Below are positions 1 to 4,806 of a stretch of DNA of 6,626 bases, piece after piece. Origin of the DNA: Phycisphaerae bacterium (GTDB taxonomy: Bacteria > Planctomycetota > Phycisphaerae > Tepidisphaerales > Tepidisphaeraceae); the NCBI GenBank assembly GCA_014380825.1, contig JACMJD010000756.1:1-6626 (forward strand), in the 5' to 3' direction. The notes under the pieces were generated by a model that saw nothing but the letters and a program-made list of their open reading frames with translations, ran no database searches and had not been told where the DNA came from. Every line of letters begins with the position of its first letter. Position 1 is the stretch's first letter. The translations under genes and the position numbers were made by a program.

Positions 1-1
1 G

Positions 2-871
2 CAAGCCGCCACGCAGGCTTTGGAATCGGGCGAGTCGAAAACATTTCAGATCGGACCGATCGCCCGCCGGTATCTTCAGATCACCGCCTGTCCGATTCGG
101 CACGCCGAATCGCGCAGCGGGCTGGTGATCGTCGGATATGACGCGACCGAAACCGTTCGCTACGAAGAGCTGCGAAAGGAATTCGTCGCGAACGTTTCGC
201 ACGAGCTGCGCACGCCGCTCACCGCCATCAAAGGCTTCGCCGAAACCCTCCGCGAGTTCGGCCAGGACGATCCCGATCGCTATCAAATGCACCTCGCGAT
301 CATCGAGAAGAACGCCGATCAGTTGACAAACCTCGTCAACGATCTGCTCGAGCTCTCGCGGCTTGAAAGTCATCCGGATACATCTCGCCGTGTGCTGCTG
401 GACTTGTCGGATGTCGTCCAGCGCGCCGTCGATCTGCTCACTCCGATTGCCAAGCGGAAGGAACAAGACATCGAACTGCAACTCGATCACACCATGCCGC
501 AAATCACCGGCGTGCCCGATTACCTCGAACGCTCCGTCTGCAACCTGATCGACAACGCCATCAAGTACACGCCCGCCGGCGGATGCATCACCGTTGCGAC
601 GCGCTCGCAAGACAATCACGCGATCATCGAAGTCACCGACACCGGCATCGGCATCCCGCCCGGCGAAGTGTCCCGCATCTTCGAGCGCTTCTACCGCGTC
701 GACCGCTCCCGCTCCCGCGAGATGGGCGGCACGGGTCTGGGATTGTCCATCGTCAAACACGTCGTCCAGTCGCATCAGGGAACCGTCGAAGCAACCAGCA
801 CGCTAGGCCGAGGTTCGACGTTCACGATCAAGCTGCCGCTGACGAACAGTCGCTCGACGGTTGCCGGTTGA
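2..871 (+). CDS. Sensor histidine kinase, PhoR-like, C-terminal part (5' end off the window)
   Basis: This is the cytoplasmic catalytic half of a membrane two-component sensor kinase, which autophosphorylates on histidine and passes the phosphate to a response regulator. The frame is open to the left edge, so the TTG at 20 is not taken as the true start. Numbering from that TTG: residues 1-45 look like the end of a PAS-type domain; the HisKA H-box VSHELRTP has the phospho-acceptor His61 (bases 200-202) and is followed by a dimerisation helix with an LSRLE end; the HATPase_c domain has the N-box NLIDNAIKYTP (Asn179), the G1 box DTGIGIPP (Asp207), an F-box FERFYRVDRSRS and the G2 box GGTGLGLSIVK (236-246). 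All catalytic boxes are intact, and the gene ends normally at TGA. The H-box context resembles PhoR/WalK kinases, but no pho or pst gene and no response regulator is visible, so the stimulus is unknown; a partner regulator may lie upstream. Confidence 0.93.
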   Translation, partial: QAATQALESGESKTFQIGPIARRYLQITACPIRHAESRSGLVIVGYDATETVRYEELRKEFVANVSHELRTPLTAIKGFAETLREFGQDDPDRYQMHLAIIEKNADQLTNLVNDLLELSRLESHPDTSRRVLLDLSDVVQRAVDLLTPIAKRKEQDIELQLDHTMPQITGVPDYLERSVCNLIDNAIKYTPAGGCITVATRSQDNHAIIEVTDTGIGIPPGEVSRIFERFYRVDRSRSREMGGTGLGLSIVKHVVQSHQGTVEATSTLGRGSTFTIKLPLTNSRSTVAG

Positions 872-1098
872 GCTTTGGGTTCGTTCCGTCACTTTCGATC
901 TCAATTTCGACCTCCTTCCTCGCGATCGTTCCCCATAAGTCGTGGCCGGGCCAACACGTGCAAACGACGCTCGCCTTTGGCTCTTTGGCTTTGCCTGCAA
1001 CTGGATGCGCTCAAACTCCACCATTCCCGACGTCCGTAACCTCGCCGCATTCAACCTCCCGCCCGGCCAGCAGTTGTCGCTGAGACGATTTCGGCCGA

Positions 1099-1128
1099 TC
1101 GGGAGTTTTCGGGAATTTTCGGGAATCG
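1099..1128. repeat. Short 10-bp tandem repeat (about 2.8 copies)
   Basis: Three consecutive units, TCGGGAGTTT, TCGGGAATTT and TCGGGAATCG, occupy 1099-1108, 1109-1118 and 1119-1128. Unit 2 differs from unit 1 at one base, and unit 3 diverges in its last two bases. Ten base pairs is close to one helical turn, so a protein could in principle bind successive units on one face. With so few copies, simple replication slippage in noncoding DNA is the more economical explanation. Confidence 0.6.
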
Positions 1129-1230
1129 CTCCGCGCGGTGCTGATCCAACGCGACCAAAACAAGTTTTCAAAGAGCGCCGAACGCGTCGCTCCACCGAGC
1201 AGAAAACACGCGTCTCCCATATACCTGCAC

Positions 1231-1264
1231 GCGCTGCGCGCGGCGGTCATCATCCGCGCAGCGC
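1231..1264. repeat. Inverted repeat / hairpin, 10-bp stem (copy 1 of a related pair)
   Basis: GCGCTGCGCG (1231-1240) and CGCGCAGCGC (1255-1264) are perfect reverse complements with a 14-base loop. The arms match the 9-bp arms of the next hairpin at 1329-1362, and both continue with AA after the right arm, so the two look like copies of one small REP-like palindromic element. No T-run follows directly, so simple termination is not well supported. Confidence 0.65.
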
Positions 1265-1328
1265 AACGGACGATTCACTCGTTTGAACTCTGAAAACACA
1301 GGTAGATTTTTTTGTTTTGTCCGATGGA

Positions 1329-1362
1329 GCGCTGCGCGCCGCAAAGCTCTCCAGCGCAGCGC
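1329..1362. repeat. Inverted repeat / hairpin, 9-bp stem (copy 2 of a related pair)
   Basis: GCGCTGCGC (1329-1337) and GCGCAGCGC (1354-1362) pair perfectly around a 16-base loop. The arms are the same sequence as in the hairpin starting 98 bp upstream, and the total element length (34 bases) is also the same, while the loops differ. Conserved arms with divergent loops suggest a repeated or structure-selected element rather than chance. Confidence 0.65.
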
Positions 1363-1395
1363 AAGAAATCAATCCAGGAAACAGATTTTCAGCGC

Positions 1396-1425
1396 GGAGG
1401 CGCGCCTGACTTCGAGCGCGCCTCC
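1396..1425. repeat. Inverted repeat / hairpin, 10-bp stem
   Basis: GGAGGCGCGC (1396-1405) and GCGCGCCTCC (1416-1425) form a perfect 10-bp stem with a 10-base loop. The arm sequence differs from the two hairpins upstream. It lies 77 bases beyond the stop codon of the minus-strand lipoprotein gene and 525 bases beyond the kinase stop, so it could protect or end transcripts from either side. There is no adjacent T-run on either strand. Confidence 0.6.
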
Positions 1426-1462
1426 ACGACCTCTGCGCCGCCGTGGTTCTCTCCATTCCACA

Positions 1463-1490
1463 TTCCGGACATCGCGCCGGCGTGGCGCGG
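1463..1490. repeat. 28-bp palindromic direct repeat, copy A
   Basis: This copy matches the segment at 2043-2070 in the same orientation with a single difference (T1472 versus C2052). It contains a hairpin, TCGCGCC/GGCGCGG around the loop GGCGT, whose outermost pair is a G-U wobble in this copy. It begins 11 bases past the TGA of the minus-strand lipoprotein gene, where a terminator or a transcript-stabilising stem would sit. Confidence 0.75.
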
Positions 1491-1501
1491 TGGAGCCGCC
1501 A

Positions 1502-1993
1502 TCATTTCGCTGGGCGTGTGGTCGGAACTATCTGCATGGCCTTGGGGTTAGCCTTCATCCATTTGGAGAACTCCATTTCGTTCTCGTATCGCTGTAGTGG
1601 TGGATCAATCCTAATGCCATTGGTGGTCAAGACGAATCCGCGCGAGGTGTGTTCGAGTTCAAGCGGTTCAGACACTCCCTCCCTCCAAATGACTTTTGCA
1701 CGCACAACGTTGCCGTCGCGCCTGCCTTCAACTGGAAATGCACCGAGCAATGTCAACAGCTTCCCTCGATACGCATCGGTATCATCCGTGCGACTGAGTT
1801 CGAGATCACCAATTGCGGGGTGTGCGAAGTATCCTACGAACGGATCAGGTGGAGCGGCTTCGTTTGCGCGACTAGCGGGCGCGGTCGCGGCGCGAGTGGT
1901 CGGTGCGGTCGTACTTTCGCAGCCGGTCAGTGCGAATGCGAGCAAACCGACGAGGAGTGTTGTGTGCATCCGGATGCCTGATCCAGCAATCAT
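1502..1993 (-). CDS. Small lipoprotein of unknown function
   Basis: This is a 163-residue predicted lipoprotein. The ATG at 1991-1993 is chosen because a strong Shine-Dalgarno GGAGG lies 5 bases before it; a longer upstream frame would add an unsupported arginine-rich leader, and an internal Met at 1967-1969 is the alternative. Residues 13-25 are a hydrophobic stretch ending in the lipobox LTGC, so Cys25 should be lipidated and the protein held at a membrane. A Thr/Ala/Pro-rich linker (about 26-48) follows, then a compact region (about 50-150) with alternating hydrophobic strands of the pattern YRGKL, FPVEGRRDGN, PLELEH, GFVLTT and IRIDPPLQR, which resembles a small beta-sheet or barrel domain. 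The end, PTTRPAK, is of a type I associate with planctomycetes. I do not recognise a family with a known function. Palindromic repeats flank the gene on both sides. Confidence 0.8.
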   Translation of the reverse strand: MIAGSGIRMHTTLLVGLLAFALTGCESTTAPTTRAATAPASRANEAAPPDPFVGYFAHPAIGDLELSRTDDTDAYRGKLLTLLGAFPVEGRRDGNVVRAKVIWREGVSEPLELEHTSRGFVLTTNGIRIDPPLQRYENEMEFSKWMKANPKAMQIVPTTRPAK

Positions 1994-1998
1994 CTGAT

Positions 1999-2003
1999 CC
2001 TCC
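1999..2003 (-). promoter_or_regulatory. Ribosome binding site deciding the lipoprotein start
   Basis: On the minus strand this reads GGAGG, followed by ATCAG and then ATG at 1993. The five-base spacing is near optimal and supports this start over the upstream frame extension and over the in-frame Met eight codons later. Confidence 0.7.
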
Positions 2004-2042
2004 ACATCCAGTTTATTCCGACTCCGGCGCCGCCGTCCCGCG

Positions 2043-2070
2043 TTCCGGACACCGCGCCGGCGTGGCGCGG
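2043..2070. repeat. 28-bp palindromic direct repeat, copy B
   Basis: This is the second copy of the element at 1463-1490, exactly 580 bp away. Here the hairpin is perfect: CCGCGCC (2052-2058), loop GGCGT, GGCGCGG (2064-2070). It lies in the spacer between the methyltransferase stop and the lipoprotein start, about 50 bases upstream of the lipoprotein ATG. A shared GCGCCGCCGT decamer precedes each copy (1435-1444 and 2027-2036) at different distances. Confidence 0.75.
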
Positions 2071-2083
2071 AGGTCAGCATAAA

Positions 2084-2104
2084 GGCAGAAGGTAGAATGC
2101 AGAA
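2084..2104. repeat. Heptamer tandem repeat, three units
   Basis: The units GGCAGAA, GGTAGAA and TGCAGAA follow each other without gaps, giving a period of 7. This is noncoding DNA between the methyltransferase and lipoprotein genes. The unit differs from that of the larger heptamer array 20 bases further on, but the period is the same. Confidence 0.6.
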
Positions 2105-2122
2105 TGATCTGCTCCGTTCTCG

Positions 2123-2182
2123 TTTCGGATTTCGTCATTCGTCATTGACTCGGATTTCGGGTTTCGGATTTCGGGTTTCGAA
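2123..2182. repeat. Heptamer tandem repeat array (TTTCGGR type)
   Basis: The first block is TTTCGGA, TTTCGTC, ATTCGTC, ATTGACT (2123-2150). After a 4-base phase slip it continues as TTTCGGG, TTTCGGA, TTTCGGG, TTTCGAA (2155-2182). The last block can also be read as a 14-bp unit repeated twice. It ends 11 bases before the methyltransferase stop codon, so it is the beginning of that gene's 3' region. On the minus strand the units read as CCGAAA-type heptamers. The units do not pair into a strong hairpin, so I do not call it a terminator. Confidence 0.7.
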
Positions 2183-2193
2183 TTGGCTTCACC

Positions 2194-2652
2194 CTAAACC
2201 CATCGCCGCACGCGCGCTTTGTATTCGTTGTACTTCTCTCCAAAGAGCGTCGTGAGCGCCTCTTCTTCCGGCGCGATCTGAAACCGATTCATGTACAGCA
2301 CGAATGCGACCGGACCGAGCAATGCAAACGGATTCGACAGCAGCACCGCCCAGGCGGTCAGTACGAGAAGCAGTCCCAGGTACATGGGATTCCGCGTGAA
2401 CCGGTACGCGCCCAAGTCGGCCAGCGATGTAGTTGATTCCGGTTTCATTGGGTTGATCGTGGTCTGCGCTCGGCGGAGCGCGACGACACCGGAAATGGCG
2501 GTCGCCACGCCAAGCGCAGCGAGCAACCCGGCCAACACGCGCGATGCGGGAATCGCGATCGTGAAGTCTCGCGTTACCCGCGAGATCAGCCACGTGGCCG
2601 CGCCCGTCAAAAGCGTGACCACCGGCGGCGGGATTTTGAGATTCAGGTTCAT
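2194..2652 (-). CDS. Isoprenylcysteine carboxyl methyltransferase (ICMT)/PEMT-like membrane methyltransferase
   Basis: This 152-residue integral membrane protein belongs to the ICMT/phospholipid methyltransferase-like superfamily, whose members move a methyl group from S-adenosylmethionine to lipid-linked or small substrates. The family C-terminal signature is present: GAYRFTRNPMYLG (81-93), an acidic APEEEAL (127-133) and FGEKYNEYKARVRRW (137-151). In the family these parts form the SAM-binding pocket. Hydrophobic segments near 9-25, 33-58, 90-104 and 106-122 suggest four membrane helices. The ATG at 2650-2652 is preceded by GGAG with a 4-base gap; extension of the frame further upstream runs through the divergent SUMF1 gene region and is not credible. 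Bacteria lack prenyl-CaaX proteins as a rule, so the real substrate cannot be told; bacterial homologues are often annotated simply as isoprenylcysteine methyltransferases. No pathway partner is adjacent. Confidence 0.88.
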   Translation of the reverse strand: MNLNLKIPPPVVTLLTGAATWLISRVTRDFTIAIPASRVLAGLLAALGVATAISGVVALRRAQTTINPMKPESTTSLADLGAYRFTRNPMYLGLLLVLTAWAVLLSNPFALLGPVAFVLYMNRFQIAPEEEALTTLFGEKYNEYKARVRRWV

Positions 2653-2851
2653 GTAGCTCCAAAAGACTGTATCAAGCCGCTTTACGCCAGCTAGCGTCTC
2701 GTAATTACCGGACGAAACTTTTCGGTCCGTCGGCTCCCGCCAATCTGCCACATCCGAACGCTCATTTTGCCGATGTCGGACAGTGACGACGCGTCGGTCC
2801 AGAACGCAAAAGGGACATTTCATGACAGCGCAGAGCATCCGGGAGGCGGGC
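2653..2851. promoter_or_regulatory. Divergent promoter region with imperfect hairpin
   Basis: The 199 bp between the divergently transcribed methyltransferase and SUMF1 genes must carry both promoters, but I see no convincing -35/-10 pair. An imperfect hairpin is visible at 2709-2729: CGGACGAAA pairs with TTTCGGTCCG, leaving one bulged G and a 2-base loop. It could act as an operator or leader structure, or be incidental. A GGAG ribosome binding site for the methyltransferase is at 2657-2660 on the minus strand. Confidence 0.4.
2842..2846 (+). promoter_or_regulatory. Ribosome binding site supporting a GTG start for the SUMF1 gene
   Basis: GGAGG lies 5 bases before GTG at 2852-2854, but 14 bases before the next in-frame ATG at 2861. 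A competing weaker site, AGGGA at 2811-2815, precedes an ATG at 2822 with 6-base spacing. Spacing and strength favour the GTG. Confidence 0.55.
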
Positions 2852-3838
2852 GTGACGAACATGGAACCAAAGCTGAATTCAACCGGCGCGCGACAACTCG
2901 CGCTGCTCTTGGCGTTGATCTGCACGGCGGCCGCGAGCACGGGGTGCGCCGGGTTTGGCGCGACCGGTCTCGATCGAGCTGACGTCGCGACCAACAGCAC
3001 CAATGACACGGAGAAGTCCGCCGCGCCGACCGTCAAGGGTTCGCTCGGCATGACGTTTGTCCTCATTCCGTCCGGCTCGTTCTGGATGGGCAGCCCGTTC
3101 GAGGAGCGGCGGCGCGAGATGGATGAGGTGCAGCACGAAGTTCAGATCACGCGCGATTTCTACATGTGCCAGACCGAAGTGACACGCGGGCAGTTCGAAA
3201 AGTTCGTCAAGGAAACTAGATATCGCACCGAGGCCGAACGCGGTGGCGATCCGATTACCTGGCGAACGCCGGGCATCGATCAGCAGCCGGATCATCCGGT
3301 GGTTCATGTCTCGTGGCACGATGCGCAGGCGTTCTGCAAATGGCTGAGCAAGAAGGATGGCCGCGCATATCGGCTGCCGACCGAAGCGGAATGGGAATTC
3401 ACGGCCCGCGCGGGATTCCGCGGCTCGTTCGGTGAGACGTCGATCATCAGCGCCACCGAAGCCAACTTCAACGGCACCACGCGCTACGGCAAAGGCAGCA
3501 CGGTGGGCGTCTATCGCGCCAGCACGATCGCCGTCGGACACTTCGCCCCCAACGCATGGGGCGTGTACGACCTGCACGGCAACGTGTGGGAATGGTGCAA
3601 CGACTGGTACGGCTACTACCGCTCCGGCCCGCTGATGGATCCGCAAGGCCCGACCACCGGCACGGTGAAGATCGCCCGCGGCGGATCGTGGGCGAACGCG
3701 CCGGAATATTGCCGCGTCGCGTATCGCTTCGGCGGAAATCCGGCGAGCACCTTTTCGACCGTCGGTTTCCGGCTGGCGCTGGACGTCTCGAACAAGACGC
3801 AACCGTCGCCGCAAACTGCGGCGACTGGAAAAGATTAG
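2852..3838 (+). CDS. SUMF1/FGE-family domain lipoprotein (formylglycine-generating-enzyme-like)
   Basis: This 328-residue exported protein is dominated by a SUMF1/FGE-sulfatase domain. Residues 15-32 form a hydrophobic signal ending in STGC, so Cys32 is a probable lipidation site, although a Ser at -3 is less usual. A polar linker precedes the domain, which starts at MTFVLIPSGSFWMGSP (about 67) and contains the family landmarks TEVTRGQFEKF, HPVVHVSWHDAQAFC, RLPTEAEWEF (174-183), GVYDLHGNVWEW (through 248), RGGSW (276-280) and the closing VGFRLAL. True FGEs use two cysteines in the GGS(Y)xC...C motif; here the first is Asn282 while the second, Cys287, is kept, so sulfatase activation is doubtful. 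Many bacterial members have this layout and act in binding or other modification. The start is GTG at 2852; ATG at 2861 or 2822 is possible. Its last bases overlap the convergent lipid kinase gene. Confidence 0.88.
   Translation: MTNMEPKLNSTGARQLALLLALICTAAASTGCAGFGATGLDRADVATNSTNDTEKSAAPTVKGSLGMTFVLIPSGSFWMGSPFEERRREMDEVQHEVQITRDFYMCQTEVTRGQFEKFVKETRYRTEAERGGDPITWRTPGIDQQPDHPVVHVSWHDAQAFCKWLSKKDGRAYRLPTEAEWEFTARAGFRGSFGETSIISATEANFNGTTRYGKGSTVGVYRASTIAVGHFAPNAWGVYDLHGNVWEWCNDWYGYYRSGPLMDPQGPTTGTVKIARGGSWANAPEYCRVAYRFGGNPASTFSTVGFRLALDVSNKTQPSPQTAATGKD
3805..3825. terminator. Possible bidirectional hairpin at convergent gene ends
   Basis: GTCGCCGCA (3805-3813) and TGCGGCGAC (3817-3825) form a perfect 9-bp stem with a 3-base loop. 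It lies inside the last codons of the SUMF1 gene and 9 bases beyond the stop of the minus-strand lipid kinase gene, the usual place for a terminator of the latter. The minus-strand sequence after the stem has only scattered T residues, so it is at best a weak intrinsic terminator. Confidence 0.45.
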
Positions 3839-4735
3839 GTCTGATCAGGCTTCACCATCACCGTTAGATCTCCCGGTCGAATCCGGTAATGCAGCGGCGG
3901 CTGAAGCCGCGTCACCTCGCCATCCGTGGCGACGCTCAGCGTGCGTTTCGCGGTCTCAATCCACAACTCCTTCGTCGTCGTCATCTCAAAATCGCGCGAC
4001 TGATCCAGGCGGTTGAACAATGCGCGGATCGCGAGCAAGACCAAAGCCAATCGTCCGGTGCGGCGGGTGAAGTAGACGCTCAGTTCGCCGCGATCTAGCG
4101 CGGTGCGCTCGCCAAGCCGCATGATCGATCTCGTAGCGATTATTCCCGATAAACACGAACGGCGTCTGGCAGGTGATCGACTGGCCCGCGTCGTTAATCA
4201 TGCGCACGCTGACGGTCGGGTAGCGCCGAAAGACAGACAGCCACGCACGCAGCATTGACATCCACTTCCCGCGGCCGAGCCGCTCCATCTGCCGATCGCG
4301 CGATTCGACTACGTGCGGGTACAAGCCGATCGATGAATTGTTGACGAACACACGTCCGTTGACTTCCCCGACATCCACCGCGCGCGGCGTACCATGCGCC
4401 ACGACGCGCGCCGCTTCGTGCAGCTCCAGCGGAATGTGCAAATCCTTCGCGAAGTGATTGAGCGTGCCGCAGGGCAGCACGCCCATCGTCTTGCCGGAAC
4501 CGGCCATCACCGATGCGATCGAGCTGATTGTTCCATCGCCCCCCGCCGCCGCCAGCACGTCAACCGTTTCTTTAGCAGCCTGCGCCTCGGAGATGATGCG
4601 CTGGCCGTCAACGGCGCGCACCTGAGCTTCGATTCCCGCTTGCGCGAACGCATCGCGCACCTCCGCTTCGCGATCGGTCGTTTTTTTTTGACTTCCCGCT
4701 CCGGCAGCACAGTTGAGCAATGCAAGGATCCGCAT
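3835..4735 (-). pseudogene. Diacylglycerol kinase-family lipid kinase (YegS/DagK-like), frameshifted
   Basis: The family phosphorylates diacylglycerol or related lipids with ATP at the membrane. The N-terminal two thirds read in one frame from ATG 4735: MRILALLNCAAGAG (family form NPxAG, here NC), the nucleotide-binding GGDGT (65-69), GVLPCGTLNHFA (85-96), then FVNNSSIGLYPHVVESR and FVFIGNNRYEID (ending Asp204, base 4124). In that frame the protein then becomes unrelated arginine-rich residues and stops at 3986. The expected continuation MRLGERTALDRGELSVYF starts at 4122 in another frame and runs to TAA at 3835-3837. Rejoined, the protein would be about 300 residues, the normal family length, with all visible motifs present. 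The break, next to a GATCGATC direct repeat, needs one base removed or two added; two added fits family spacing better. It may be a real recent mutation or a sequencing or assembly error. No clear ribosome binding site precedes the ATG. The propeller gene upstream (71 bp) may be cotranscribed. Confidence 0.85.
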
Positions 4736-4806
4736 GTGCGGCGCATGCTAGTCGACTCGTGCGGAATGGAACTACGTCAACAAATCGAAAAGAGTTGAAG
4801 GCAAAG

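Larger units (their letters stand above)
872..1501. other. 630-bp gene-free spacer with tandem repeat and hairpins
   Basis: I find no credible gene here. The open frames present are arginine/serine-rich, lack domains and overlap each other on both strands, as expected from GC-rich noncoding DNA. From about 872 to 1095 I see no structure. From 1099 the spacer holds a short 10-bp tandem repeat, and from 1231 to 1425 three stable inverted repeats (separate entries). A T-rich tract with T7 lies at 1307-1318, between the first and second hairpins, but 42 bases beyond the first stem, so it does not form a classical intrinsic terminator. The spacer separates the kinase (+) from the lipoprotein (-), which converge on it, so transcripts from both sides should end here. 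Confidence 0.6.

Noticed and set aside
942..1286. Small plus-strand frame in the spacer, with an overlapping minus-strand frame at 803-1195
   Set aside because: Both lack domains, hydrophobic pattern and good ribosome binding sites, and they overlap each other; they look like chance frames.
1307..1318. T-rich tract as the tail of an intrinsic terminator for the histidine kinase
   Set aside because: The nearest strong stem ends at 1264, 42 bases earlier, and the bases directly before the T tract form only a few pairs.
1231..1425. CRISPR array or integron attC sites
   Set aside because: There are only two related palindromes without regular spacer-repeat units, no attC core site sequences that I can recognise, and no cas or integrase gene in view.
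2653..3066. N-terminal extension of the methyltransferase to an upstream start inside the SUMF1 gene
   Set aside because: The extension would overlap the divergent SUMF1 gene antisense, adds no family sequence, and the ATG at 2652 has its own GGAG site and gives the normal family length.
2879..3814. Long open frame (311 codons) on the minus strand opposite the SUMF1 gene
   Set aside because: Composition is arginine/alanine-rich with no domain, and it is the antisense shadow of a clearly homologous gene in GC-rich DNA.
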